From: Erythrobacter tepidarius
GTDB taxonomy: Bacteria; Pseudomonadota; Alphaproteobacteria; Sphingomonadales; Sphingomonadaceae
Length of the DNA: 64,000 bases
Reading direction: 5' to 3'
NCBI RefSeq assembly: GCF_002155695.1
Contig: NZ_MUYJ01000004.1
Span: 207,594 to 271,593 of the forward strand
This document shows, one piece after another, positions 1 through 8,793 of the stretch. Made by a program: the position numbers and the translations under genes. Below the pieces are notes generated by a model that was given only the letters and a program-made list of their open reading frames with translations, did not search any database and was not told the DNA's origin. How positions within the stretch are numbered: the stretch's first letter is position 1; each line of letters starts with the position of its first letter.

Positions 1-630
1 ATTGCCGATCTGGCGCAGTTCATCACCGCGCGCGATCTGTCCGGCTTCGTGCTGGTGGGCCATTCCTATGGCGGGATGGTGATCACTGGCGTGGCCGACG
101 TGCTCAAGGACAGGATCGCCCATATCCTCTATCTCGACGCCGCTCTGCCCCGCGATGGCGAGAGCATGATCTCGTATGGTGCGCCGCGCCCGGCAGAAGC
201 GATTGCCGCTGCCGAGGCCGGATTGCGCGGCCTTGCACCTGACGGGATCGCGATGGCGCCCTTCCCGCCGGCGATGCTCGGGATTCCACCGGGCCATCCG
301 CAGCACGATCGCGTGGCCGCGCTGCTGACCCCGCATCCGCTGAAGACCTGGCTCGACCCGATCCGGCTGGCGCATGACGGCCCGGCGGGGATCCCGCGCA
401 CCTATGTCCATTGCATCGCCCCGGCGCTGACAGGGACGCAGTTTCCCTACCTCGCCCGCATGGCCGCTGCCGATCCCGAGTGGCGCTATGCCGAACTCGC
501 CACAGGACACGAAGCGATGCTGACCAGCCCCGAGGCCACTGCGCGGCTGTTGCTGGACACGCTCGCGCACCTGCGTCACTTTCCCGCAGCCGGCATAACC
601 GATCATCCGTCACCACAGGAGCCAGTGTGA
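1..630 (+). CDS. alpha/beta hydrolase, 5'-truncated by the window edge
   Basis: An open frame runs from the first base, so the true start lies upstream; 209 residues are visible. The nucleophile elbow GHSYGG is near the visible N-terminus, preceded by a hydrophobic strand (FVLVG), and a late GHEAML supplies a plausible catalytic His. This is the usual small esterase/lactonase-type alpha/beta hydrolase layout. The stop overlaps the GTG start of the MFS gene, so it belongs to the plus-strand unit running to 5377. It probably cleaves an ester, lactone or amide in the catabolic island; the substrate cannot be read from the sequence. Confidence 0.85.
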   Translation: MADLAQFITARDLSGFVLVGHSYGGMVITGVADVLKDRIAHILYLDAALPRDGESMISYGAPRPAEAIAAAEAGLRGLAPDGIAMAPFPPAMLGIPPGHPQHDRVAALLTPHPLKTWLDPIRLAHDGPAGIPRTYVHCIAPALTGTQFPYLARMAAADPEWRYAELATGHEAMLTSPEATARLLLDTLAHLRHFPAAGITDHPSPQEPV

Positions 631-1931
631 CCTCCGACCAGATCGATACCGCAGACAAGCGCAGCGAATTTGCCAAGGGCTGGAAAGTCCTGCTGGCCGG
701 GGTGCTGGGGGTGATGTGCGGTGCCTCGCCAATACCCTACAACATCATCGGCTTCACGGTCGGCCCGCTGCGCGAGGAATTCGGCTGGACCCAGACCGAG
801 GCCGTGCTGCCGATCACGCTGTTCGGCGTGATCGCCAGCGTGCTCGCCCCGGTATTCGGCTGGATGGCCGACCGCTTTGGCGTGCGCCCGGTCGCGCTGT
901 GGTCGCTGTTGGCTTTCGCACTGTCCTTCGCCGCCGTGGCGCTGACACCGACGGGCGACGCGCGCGGGGCGCTGCATTTCTATTACGGTCTGTGGGCGGT
1001 GATCGGCCTTGTCGGAATCGGTTCTACGCCGGTGACTTGGAGCCGCGCGATCAATCTGTGGTTTTACAAGAACCGCGGCCTCGCGCTCGGCATACTCCTG
1101 CTCGGCACCAGTCTTGCCGCGATGATCGTGCCGCGCCTTGCGGTCGAGGTGATCGAGGCGCTGGGTTGGCGGGCAATGTTCGCGGCGGTGGCGCTGCTCC
1201 CGCTGGCGGCGCTGGTTGTCGCCTTTTTCCTGTTCCGCGAGCCCCGGGCCGACGAACGCCCCCGCGCCATCGAAAGCGAAAGCGGGCGGCTTACCGGCGT
1301 CACCCTGGGCAAGGCGCTGACGGATTATCGTTTCTGGATCATCTGGCTGTCGGTCGGCTGCATTGCCACCGCTTTCGGGGGAGCCTTCATCAACATGCCG
1401 ACAATGCTCGCGTTGCGCGGGGTCGATGCCAAGGCCGCGGCGAGCGTCATGGGCATTCTCGGTATCGGCATCTTCGCCGGACGGATCATTACGGGCGCCT
1501 TGCTCGATCGCTTCTGGCAGGGCTTCGTCGCCTTCCCGCTGCTCTGCCTGCCGGCTGCCTCGGCATGGATTCTGCTGGGGGATTCGATTACCTTTCCGCT
1601 GGCCGCGCTGGCGGGCTTCCTGCTCGGTTTCGCTGCCGGAGCAGAGAGCGATCTCATTGCCTATCTGGCGGGCCGCTATTTCGGCATGGCGAATTACGGG
1701 CGGATTTACGGGATGCTCTACATGCCTTTCGGGCTGGGTTCTGCCGCCTCGCCGGTGATCTATGCGCAGGTGTTCGATCGCTCGGGTAGCTATGATCCGG
1801 TGCTGACGCTGGCAATCGGCGCCTTCATCGCCGGGGGTGCGCTGCTGCTCCTGCTTGGCCGCTATCCGGAAACCTTGCCCGAGGCCGGTAGCGATGATGC
1901 GCCGGCTGCATCGACGATGGAGGCCGCGTGA
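627..1931 (+). CDS. MFS transporter
   Basis: A 434-residue membrane protein with about twelve hydrophobic segments and the MFS loop motif GWMADRFGVRP between helices 2 and 3. GTG at 627 is chosen because it overlaps the preceding stop as GTGA and has a purine-rich site (CACAGGA) just upstream; in-frame sequence further up only shadows the hydrolase gene. It resembles monocarboxylate or oxalate/formate-type MFS permeases, so it is a candidate importer of the substrate of this island. The next gene starts within its stop codon. Confidence 0.9.
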   Translation: MTSDQIDTADKRSEFAKGWKVLLAGVLGVMCGASPIPYNIIGFTVGPLREEFGWTQTEAVLPITLFGVIASVLAPVFGWMADRFGVRPVALWSLLAFALSFAAVALTPTGDARGALHFYYGLWAVIGLVGIGSTPVTWSRAINLWFYKNRGLALGILLLGTSLAAMIVPRLAVEVIEALGWRAMFAAVALLPLAALVVAFFLFREPRADERPRAIESESGRLTGVTLGKALTDYRFWIIWLSVGCIATAFGGAFINMPTMLALRGVDAKAAASVMGILGIGIFAGRIITGALLDRFWQGFVAFPLLCLPAASAWILLGDSITFPLAALAGFLLGFAAGAESDLIAYLAGRYFGMANYGRIYGMLYMPFGLGSAASPVIYAQVFDRSGSYDPVLTLAIGAFIAGGALLLLLGRYPETLPEAGSDDAPAASTMEAA

Positions 1932-3511
1932 TGGCAAGCATCGCGCAGGACCAACCGCTCGCCCCGGTCAGGAAAGCGGTCAGCGCCGCAGCCCTGCTGA
2001 CCGATGATGCCGCACTGTCGCTCTACAGCCATGACGTCCTGAGCAGCGGGGCCCGCCCGCTCGCAGTGTTCCGGCCGGCAAGCGTCGCAGAACTCGCTGC
2101 CGGGATCGGTGCGGCGACAGCAGCGGGCATCGCGATTGTCCCGCGCGGCGGGGGCATGAGCTACACCGGCGGTTATCTCTATGACGGCGGGCCGTTTCTG
2201 CTGGTCGACACCGAAGCGCTTGATGCGATCATCGCGATTGACGAAACCGACATGGTGGCAACGGTGGAGGCGGGCATCAGCTGGGACAAGCTCCACCGCG
2301 CGCTTTCACCCCGCGGCCTGCGGGTGCTGGCCTGGGGGACGCTTTCAGGTATCCGCGCCACCGTGGGTGGTGGCATGAGCCAGAACGGCATCTTCTGGGG
2401 CGCTCGCAACGGCAGCGTGGTCGATAGCGCGGTGAGCTTTGACGTGGTGCTCGCCGATGGGACGATCATCACCACCGGCTCGGAGTTCTTCCGACCCTAT
2501 GGCCCGGACCTGACCGGTCTGTTTGCCGCCGATTGCGGTGCCTTGGGGGTCAAGGCGCGGGTGCGGCTGAAACTGGTGCGCGAGGCCACCGCCTTTGCCT
2601 ACGGCTCTTTCAGTTTCGAACGCCATGATGCGCTGCTGCGCGCCATGAGCGCCATTGCCCGGGCCGAACTCGCCTCTGAAAGCTTCGCCTTCGATCCCTT
2701 TCTCCAGGCGCAGCGGATGAGGCGGGATTCGCTGGTCAAGGATGCCAAGCAGTTCGGCAACTTCCTCAAGGCCGAAGCCAAGGTAGGCGGAATCCTCAAG
2801 GCGATGAAGGAGGGCGCGAAGGTTGCGCTTGCGGGGCGCTCGTTCCTCGATGGGGTGCCCTTCAGCCTGCATTGCATCGCCGAGGGACGCCACCAGGGCG
2901 CGGTCGACGCCGACATGCGCGCGATCGAGGCGATCGTGCGCGAAATTGGCGGGGGCGTGGTGGAAAACTCGATTCCCAAGATCCTGCGCGCCAACCCCTT
3001 CCCGCCGCCCAATTCGATGCTCGGCCCGGGCGGAGAACGCTGGGTGCCGGTGCACGGCTTTCTGCCTCACTCCCGGCTGATCGAGGCATGGGAGAGGTTG
3101 CAGAGCCTGTGGGAGGCCAATGCCGAGGAAATGGCCCGCCTCAAGGTCGAAACCGGGGCGCTTATCGCGGCGACGGGGCGCTCCTCCTGCCTGATCGAGC
3201 CGGTGTTTTACTGGCCGGGTGCGCACAATCCGCTTCATGCCCATGCAGTCGAGGCCGATCACCTCGCGCGGCTTCCCAAGCTGGCCGACAGCCCCGAAGC
3301 AACCGCGCTGGTCGAAAAGCTCAAGGGCGAGGTGATCGCGATTTTCCAAAGCCTCGGGGCAATCCATCTGCAGATCGCGCGCACCTATCCGCTCGGCACT
3401 CGCCACGATCCGGCCGGATGGGAGATCCTGCGCGCGCTCAAGCGGCAGGTCGACCCGCGCGGCCTGATGAACCCCGGCGTGCTCGGACTGGGCACGGATG
3501 CCGCTGGTTGA
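1931..3511 (+). CDS. FAD-binding oxidase (PCMH/GlcD type)
   Basis: A 526-residue flavoprotein. The N-terminal half has the FAD-binding PCMH fold, with PRGGGMSYTGGY and the later GGGMSQNG as flavin-contact loops. The C-terminal end (residues DPRGLMNPG) is typical of FAD-linked oxidases of the glycolate oxidase/4-cresol dehydrogenase/vanillyl-alcohol oxidase group. It probably oxidises an alcohol, hydroxy acid or phenolic carbon. ATG 1931 overlaps the MFS stop by one base (TGATG); GTG 1928 is an alternative. It sits between the transporter and the nitrilase-fold gene, so an early oxidative step is a reasonable guess. Confidence 0.87.
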   Translation: MASIAQDQPLAPVRKAVSAAALLTDDAALSLYSHDVLSSGARPLAVFRPASVAELAAGIGAATAAGIAIVPRGGGMSYTGGYLYDGGPFLLVDTEALDAIIAIDETDMVATVEAGISWDKLHRALSPRGLRVLAWGTLSGIRATVGGGMSQNGIFWGARNGSVVDSAVSFDVVLADGTIITTGSEFFRPYGPDLTGLFAADCGALGVKARVRLKLVREATAFAYGSFSFERHDALLRAMSAIARAELASESFAFDPFLQAQRMRRDSLVKDAKQFGNFLKAEAKVGGILKAMKEGAKVALAGRSFLDGVPFSLHCIAEGRHQGAVDADMRAIEAIVREIGGGVVENSIPKILRANPFPPPNSMLGPGGERWVPVHGFLPHSRLIEAWERLQSLWEANAEEMARLKVETGALIAATGRSSCLIEPVFYWPGAHNPLHAHAVEADHLARLPKLADSPEATALVEKLKGEVIAIFQSLGAIHLQIARTYPLGTRHDPAGWEILRALKRQVDPRGLMNPGVLGLGTDAAG

Positions 3512-4652
3512 CCGCCGCCGCACGCTTGCCGCGGGCTTGGGTGCCGCCGCCCTCGCCCGCACGCCGTTTGCCTTCGCTCAAGGAGACACCGTGACCGAGC
3601 CTGCCACATTTTCCGCGATGGCCATGCAATTGACCGCGCGTTCGCTCGAACGCCTGCCCGATGCCGCCGCCGCGCGCGCGGCGATCCTCGCGCACATTGC
3701 CGAACTCGAAGGCCAGATCCGCACCAGCGCGATCTTCGTGGCGCAATATTCGGGCAGGCCCGTCAAGCTGGTGGTGCTGCCGGAATATCTCTTCACCTCC
3801 TATCCCGGACGCATTGCGATCCCGGATTTCGCCGCGCGGGTCGGTTTTGCCGTCGATGGCCCCGAATATGCAGCGCTGGGCGGGATGGCCGAAAGGCTCG
3901 GGATATTCCTTGCCGGCAATGCCTACGAAACCGACGCGGCCTTCCCCGATTTCTACTTCCAGACCAGTTTCATCATCGATCCTTCCGGGGCGGTGGTGCT
4001 ACGTTACCGGCGGCTGCTGTCGATGTTCGCGCCGTCCCCGCATGACGTGTGGGAGGCCTATCTCGACAAATATGGCCTTGAAGGCGTGTTTCCCGTAGCG
4101 CGCACGGCCATCGGCAATCTTGCCTGCATTGCAAGCGAGGAGATCCTCTATCCCGAAATCGCCCGGTCTCTGGCGCTCCGCGGGGCCGAGGTATTCTGCC
4201 ATTCCTCGTCGGAAATCGGCTCGCCGCGCGCCACCCACAAGGACATCGCCAAGCAGGCCCGCGCCTTTGAAAACCTCGCCTATGTCGTCTCGGCCAACAC
4301 GGCAGGGATTTCCGGCACGGCGATGCCGCTCGCCTCTGCTGACGGGAACAGCCAGGTGGTCGACTGGAAAGGGCGCGTCGTGGCGCAATCGGGCGACGGG
4401 GAAACCTTCACGGCCTTTGCCGCGCTTGACCTGGCCGGTTTGCGCGAGGCGCGGCGCACCCCGGCGATGACCAACTATCTCGCCCGCCAGCGCCCGGCGC
4501 TGTTTGCGCAAAGCTATGCCGCCGCAGCCGAGCCCTTCCGCGGCCCCGATGGGATGATGGAGAACGGCAAGCCCGTCATCCCCGACCGCGACCACTTCCA
4601 GCGCGCGCAGGCCGAGGTAATCGAACGTCTGATCAAGGCAGGAGTGATTTGA
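3498..4652 (+). CDS. nitrilase/carbon-nitrogen hydrolase family protein with Tat-like leader
   Basis: 384 residues. Two of the three nitrilase-superfamily catalytic positions are clear: Glu96 in LPEYLF and Cys210 in GNLACIASEE. The expected Lys after RYR is Arg172 (RYRR), so activity on the usual C-N bond should be checked. The long form begins DRRRTLAAGLGAAALA and ends AFA, which resembles a twin-arginine signal peptide and implies periplasmic export. A second in-frame start, GTG 3591, has a near-perfect ribosome site (AAGGAG, six bases away) and would give a cytoplasmic form without the leader. The gene overlaps the FAD oxidase by 14 bases. Probable role: hydrolysis of an amide, N-carbamoyl or nitrile group. 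Confidence 0.85.
   Translation: MPLVDRRRTLAAGLGAAALARTPFAFAQGDTVTEPATFSAMAMQLTARSLERLPDAAAARAAILAHIAELEGQIRTSAIFVAQYSGRPVKLVVLPEYLFTSYPGRIAIPDFAARVGFAVDGPEYAALGGMAERLGIFLAGNAYETDAAFPDFYFQTSFIIDPSGAVVLRYRRLLSMFAPSPHDVWEAYLDKYGLEGVFPVARTAIGNLACIASEEILYPEIARSLALRGAEVFCHSSSEIGSPRATHKDIAKQARAFENLAYVVSANTAGISGTAMPLASADGNSQVVDWKGRVVAQSGDGETFTAFAALDLAGLREARRTPAMTNYLARQRPALFAQSYAAAAEPFRGPDGMMENGKPVIPDRDHFQRAQAEVIERLIKAGVI
3580..3593 (+). promoter_or_regulatory. strong internal ribosome binding site before GTG 3591
   Basis: AAGGAG followed after six bases by GTG at 3591, in frame inside the nitrilase-like gene. It coincides with the end of the predicted Tat leader (AFAQGD). This could be the real start, or produce a second leaderless form. 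Confidence 0.5.
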
Positions 4653-5377
4653 TGCAGCACCGGAACGTGAGAGGGCGGATCAGCTACACCTCGCTCAAGC
4701 GCGATTGGGAGGGGCGCGAGCGCGGCCGAGAATGGTTCAACTTCTCGCACCACGCCGACGGCTCGGTGGTGATGAGCGCGCAGTGCGAGATCGAGGAGCC
4801 CGATCCCACGGTGCTGCGCAACGTCACCTATCACATCGGCCCGGGCATGGTGCCGCAGAACCTTTTGGTGCATCTGATGGTGGGCGATGAATTTCTCGGA
4901 TCGGGCTGGATGCGCCACGATGCTGCCGCCGGGACGCTGTCATGCGAGAGCTTCGGGCCGTCGATCGGCCGCAATTCGGAACTGCGCGAGAATATCGGTG
5001 CCTTCGACGGCTTCGGCACCCACCCGATTGCGGGCGACGGGTTCCTGACGCGGATCATGGATGTCAGCAAGGGGCCGCACAAGCGCCGCCTCAGGGTGTT
5101 CCTGCCTTCGCCCGATCATCGCGGCGCCACCCCGCCGCAAATCGCCGAGGTGTTCATCACGCTCGAATATGTCGGCGAAGAGGAAAGGACCGTTGCTGCC
5201 GGCACCTTCGCCTGCCGCCACTTCCGCTTCGTCGACGACAGCGACGAAGGCATGGGCGGCAAGACCCATCCCGATTACGACATGTGGGTGACAGCGGACG
5301 CGGACTCGGTGCTGGTCTATGGCGCAATCGACGGTTACATGATGAACCGCTACGAACTGGTTGAGCTGATCCGCTAG
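4652..5377 (+). CDS. conserved protein of unknown function
   Basis: 241 residues with no signal peptide or membrane segment. I do not recognise a named domain. The composition, alternating strand-like segments (GRISYTSL, FNFSHHADGSVVMSAQCEI, VLVYGAIDGYMM), suggests an all-beta calycin-like fold. ATG 4652 overlaps the preceding stop (TGATG), with GGAG about six bases upstream, so it is translationally coupled to the nitrilase-like gene and is the last gene of the plus unit. It meets the minus-strand MDR gene tail to tail with a four-base overlap of stop codons, leaving no room for an ordinary terminator. Confidence 0.75.
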   Translation: MQHRNVRGRISYTSLKRDWEGRERGREWFNFSHHADGSVVMSAQCEIEEPDPTVLRNVTYHIGPGMVPQNLLVHLMVGDEFLGSGWMRHDAAAGTLSCESFGPSIGRNSELRENIGAFDGFGTHPIAGDGFLTRIMDVSKGPHKRRLRVFLPSPDHRGATPPQIAEVFITLEYVGEEERTVAAGTFACRHFRFVDDSDEGMGGKTHPDYDMWVTADADSVLVYGAIDGYMMNRYELVELIR

Positions 5378-6408
5378 ATCCGGATCACGATCTTGCTGAA
5401 ATGTCCTGCGCTCTCGAGAGACGCAAAGGCTGCGGGGGCATCGGCGAAGGCGAATTCGTGATCGACCGGGATGAGGATCCCGTGCTCGGCGACCACGCCA
5501 AGCGCCTTTTGCAGCATGGCGCGGCTGCCGCTGGCGATCCCCTTGATCGCGATGTTCTTGCCGATCAGCGCCCCCTGACTCGCACCGGCGATGTCCTGCG
5601 GCGAACCCGCCAGCGCGCCGAGCGTGCCGATCCGCGCGTTGGGTGCGCAGGCGGCGATCGTCTCGCCCAGCGCGGAAAGGCCGAGCGTATCGACCACCAC
5701 ATCCGCTCCGCGCCCGCCGGTAGCCTCGAGCAGCGCGGCGCTCCAGTCCGGCCGCGCGCGGTAGTTGACGGTGTAGTCTGCACCCAGGGCGCGCGCCCGC
5801 TCGAGCTTGTTGTCGCTCGACGAGGTGATCGCGAATTGCGCCCCCATGGCCTTGGCCAGCAGCAGCGCGAAGACCGAAACCCCGCCGGTGCCCTGCGCCA
5901 GCACGAGACTGCCCGCCCCTGCGCCGCCAAAGGCGACCATCGCGTGCCATACCGTCGCACCAACCACGGCAAGGCTGGCGGCGGTCAGGTCGCCAAGGCG
6001 CGCGGGCACCTTGAGCGCTGCCGCTGCGGGCAGCACGATCCGCTCGGCCAACCAGCCGTCCGCGGTCACCCCCATGTCGGCCGCAAAGACCGCGGGCGAA
6101 TAGGCCGCATCATCGCGCCAGGTCAGAAAATGGGGGGCAATGACGCGGTCGCCCAGCGCCAGATCCGTTACCCCCTCGCCCAGCGCAACCACCTCCCCGA
6201 CGCCATCCGACAGCGGCACGCGGGTCTCGGGCAGGGCTGCTCCATATTGGCCGCGCAGCACCATCAGATCGCGATAGTTGAGACCGGCGGCGATCACCCG
6301 CACCAAAACTTCGCCCGGCCCCGGCTCAGGCTCTGCACGCTCCGCAAGGCGCAAGCCGCCGATCCCGCGCAGCGCTTCATCCCGCGGGCCTATCTCCCAA
6401 GCCTTCAA
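5374..6408 (-). CDS. zinc-independent MDR oxidoreductase (quinone oxidoreductase-like)
   Basis: 344 residues. The N-terminal GroES-like domain has LNYRDLMVLRGQYG and the Rossmann half has the nucleotide-binding loop AQGTGGVSVFALLLAKAMGA. The catalytic-zinc Cys expected near residue 40 in alcohol dehydrogenases is replaced by Asp (NYRDL), as in quinone oxidoreductases and enoyl reductases. It is therefore probably an NADPH-dependent reductase of a C=C or C=O bond. Its start overlaps the upstream DUF1330 stop by four bases (ATGA), making it the last gene of the minus unit that begins at 11262. Confidence 0.88.
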   Translation of the reverse strand: MKAWEIGPRDEALRGIGGLRLAERAEPEPGPGEVLVRVIAAGLNYRDLMVLRGQYGAALPETRVPLSDGVGEVVALGEGVTDLALGDRVIAPHFLTWRDDAAYSPAVFAADMGVTADGWLAERIVLPAAAALKVPARLGDLTAASLAVVGATVWHAMVAFGGAGAGSLVLAQGTGGVSVFALLLAKAMGAQFAITSSSDNKLERARALGADYTVNYRARPDWSAALLEATGGRGADVVVDTLGLSALGETIAACAPNARIGTLGALAGSPQDIAGASQGALIGKNIAIKGIASGSRAMLQKALGVVAEHGILIPVDHEFAFADAPAAFASLESAGHFSKIVIRI

Positions 6409-6920
6409 CGCTCTGCTCCAACGGTTGGTGCATCGGGAACCGGCGTGCCAACCTGCGCGATCCCATCCGCGGGAAAATCGGCAAGATAACGGTTGTCCCC
6501 GACCCGGCCGATCATGTCCTCGCGCAACGGTGCCTCGGCGAATACCGCCACGGTATAATCTCCCGCGCTGTCCGGCACGGTGCGCAGCGGCAGGATGTCC
6601 TCGCGATAGGTTCGGCTGTTCCAGAAAGCGCGCGCGTTCTCGATACAGGGAAAGCGCACGGTGAGATTGACGTAGTCGGGCGGAACCTCACCCTCGAACA
6701 CCGCGATCGGGCGCGGCAGGGTGATGTAGTAGCCGCCAAGTTCCTGGTAGAGACGGCTTGCCGCGATCGCCTCGCCATACCTTATCATGCGCTCGCGATC
6801 ACGGGTGCGCCCTTGAACCACCATGTAGACCGGCGAATCGCATGTCGATTGCGGCGGCGGTGCGATTGCCGCCGGGGTGGCAGCCTCAGCCAGAAGGGCG
6901 GTGACTAGGGTGAAGATCAT
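6405..6920 (-). CDS. DUF1330-family protein, probably secreted
   Basis: 171 residues. The start at 6920 is chosen because it overlaps the upstream stop (ATGA) and gives a hydrophobic leader (MIFTLVTALLAEAATPA). The domain shows the DUF1330 pattern: a first strand (VYMVVQGRTRD), GGYYITLPRPIAVFEGEVPPDYVNL, and the FWNSRTYREDILPLR segment. This is a dimeric ferredoxin-like alpha/beta-barrel fold whose biochemical role is generally undefined. A second, leaderless DUF1330 gene lies at 17891-18208. In this island the fold may act as a small isomerase or degradative accessory protein; that is speculation. Confidence 0.75.
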   Translation of the reverse strand: MIFTLVTALLAEAATPAAIAPPPQSTCDSPVYMVVQGRTRDRERMIRYGEAIAASRLYQELGGYYITLPRPIAVFEGEVPPDYVNLTVRFPCIENARAFWNSRTYREDILPLRTVPDSAGDYTVAVFAEAPLREDMIGRVGDNRYLADFPADGIAQVGTPVPDAPTVGAER

Positions 6921-7378
6921 GGGGCAGGGATCCTGTGCTCGTCGCACAATGTGCGCTTCCATGGCCGCCCATCCCTGAACCACTGCCAGGTGCGGGCGCG
7001 CGTCTGCCGGTCGGGCGCGATCGCAATCATTTCGAGGTAATAAGCCCCCGGCACATCAAGCCGGTCGAGCTTGAGCATCAGGAGATCCTCGGCGGTCTGC
7101 CAGCCATAGCCGGTAAACCGGTCAGTCTGCCAGAACAGCCGATCTCCCTCCAATCGCCCGCCGAATTCATAGGTGGCCTCGCGTCCGTCATCCCAGGTCA
7201 GCCAGTTGTGCTGGACATAATGCCAGGGGCCGCGATCCGGGAATTCGCAAAAGGTCCTGACCCGGTGCGCGTCGAGCAGGCTGCCATCGCCATCGAAGTG
7301 GCGATACCACCCGTCCCACCAGCCTTCATGCTGGAGCATCGCCGGCATCGCCGCGACAAGAGCCGCACGGTTGCTCAC
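6917..7378 (-). CDS. calycin-like unknown protein (paralogue of the 12706-13212 product)
   Basis: 153 residues with no leader. Key features are LQHEGWWDGWYRHFDGDGSLLDAHR near the N-terminus, several W/Y-rich strands, and a final RTWQWFRDGRPWKRT. The same order of motifs occurs in the product at 12706-13212 (HEGVWDGTYSYF, then RTWHWIRNG), so the two are paralogues on the two arms of the island. The layout recalls DUF3598/lipocalin-like beta-barrels that hold small hydrophobic ligands; no catalytic residues can be named. Start and stop overlap both neighbours (ATGA junctions). Confidence 0.72.
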   Translation of the reverse strand: MSNRAALVAAMPAMLQHEGWWDGWYRHFDGDGSLLDAHRVRTFCEFPDRGPWHYVQHNWLTWDDGREATYEFGGRLEGDRLFWQTDRFTGYGWQTAEDLLMLKLDRLDVPGAYYLEMIAIAPDRQTRARTWQWFRDGRPWKRTLCDEHRIPAP

Positions 7379-8793
7379 GATTGTGGCCTTTCGGCATAGG
7401 CGTCGATGGTCAGCGCGCTTCCGGTCTGGCAGATCAGCGCCTGTTCGCGCAGGAAGCGCAACATGCCCGAATCTCCCATCCGGCTCGGCCCCAGCCCACT
7501 GCCCTTGCGCGAGAGGTTGGTGGCATCGCCGACCATGCTGGTGAGCGCCCCATCCTGGAGCGACACTGCGCCGACATCGAGCAGCGGCGCAATGCGCACG
7601 GCTTCGTCGAGCGAACCCGCCAGCACCGCCGCCGAAAGGCCATAGGCACTGTCATTGGCAAGCGCGATCGCCTCATCGATGGTGTCGAACAGCGTCACCG
7701 GGAGAACCGGGCCGAAAGTCTCCTCGCGCATCACCGCCATGGCGGGCGTGACGTCGACCAGTATCGTTGGCCGGAGATAGGCCCCGCCCTCCAACCGCTC
7801 GACCGTCCCGCCGGCGAGCACACGCGCGCCGGCAGCCACGGCAGCGTCGATCTGGGCCTGCACCTTGTTTGCCTGTTCGGGCAAGATGAAGGGGCCGAGG
7901 TGCCCGCTGGCGGGATCGGGATGGGTCAGCCGCACCGCCCTCGCGCCCGCGACGAGCGCGGCAAGGAACGGTTCGGCAATCGCGCGCGCGACATAGATCC
8001 GTTCGATCGACTGGCACGCCTGACCGGTGGCGAGGATCGAGGCACGCAGGGCGACACGCGCAGCCCATTCAGGCTCGGCACTGGCGGTGATGATCATGGG
8101 ATCCTTGCCGCCCAGTTCCAGATTGGCCGGGATCAGCCGCCGCGCCGCCGCCTCGGCGACCTTGCGCCCGGTCGCGGTCGAGCCGGTGAAGCAGACATAG
8201 TCCACCTCCTCGATCAGCGCCTGCCCCACGTCCGCCCCGCCCATCACATAGGCCAACGGCAGCTCTGGCACCTCAGCCAGCACTGCGCGCATCGGCGCGA
8301 CGAAGCGCGGCGTGACTTCCGAAGGCTTCACCAGCGCTGCCGATCCCGCCATCAGCGCAGGCACCGCGTCGATATGGCTGAGGATCACCGGAAAGTTCCA
8401 CGGAGCGATTGCGCCGAACAACGGGAAAGCGCTGTAGCGGGTGAGCAATTCGATGCCGGGGGTGAGCGAGGGCTTCGGCCCCTGATCGAGCGCCTGGAAG
8501 AGTTCCGGTCCACGCTGTGCCCAGCGCCGGATATTGGCGATCAAGCCCTGCACCTCGATCGCGGCGATGGTTCGCCTTCCCGTATCGACCGCCAGTGCCG
8601 GGGTGATCCTGTCAGCGGCGGCATCGACTGCCGCGGCAAAGCGCAGCAGCACGCTGGCGCGCCCCTCCGGCCCGAGCGCCTCCCACGCCGGCTGCATCCC
8701 GCGCAGCCGCGCGGCCTCGGCCGCGGTCTGTGCCCGTGTCGTCTCGGCGAAGTCGTAATCCGGCTCGCCGGTGCGCGGATTGGTGGCTTTCAT
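7375..8793 (-). CDS. NAD(P)-dependent aldehyde dehydrogenase
   Basis: 472 residues with the full ALDH signature: PWNFPVI in the cofactor-binding region, FTGSTATGRKVAEAA, the general-base Glu in LELGGKD, the nucleophile Cys in GQACQSIER, and the late EETFGPVLPV. Start 8793 overlaps the upstream deacetylase-family stop (ATGA). It oxidises an aldehyde intermediate to the acid. The position between the ring-opening hydrolases and the MDR reductase suggests that the FAD oxidase or MDR enzyme supplies the aldehyde. Confidence 0.93.
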   Translation of the reverse strand: MKATNPRTGEPDYDFAETTRAQTAAEAARLRGMQPAWEALGPEGRASVLLRFAAAVDAAADRITPALAVDTGRRTIAAIEVQGLIANIRRWAQRGPELFQALDQGPKPSLTPGIELLTRYSAFPLFGAIAPWNFPVILSHIDAVPALMAGSAALVKPSEVTPRFVAPMRAVLAEVPELPLAYVMGGADVGQALIEEVDYVCFTGSTATGRKVAEAAARRLIPANLELGGKDPMIITASAEPEWAARVALRASILATGQACQSIERIYVARAIAEPFLAALVAGARAVRLTHPDPASGHLGPFILPEQANKVQAQIDAAVAAGARVLAGGTVERLEGGAYLRPTILVDVTPAMAVMREETFGPVLPVTLFDTIDEAIALANDSAYGLSAAVLAGSLDEAVRIAPLLDVGAVSLQDGALTSMVGDATNLSRKGSGLGPSRMGDSGMLRFLREQALICQTGSALTIDAYAERPQS

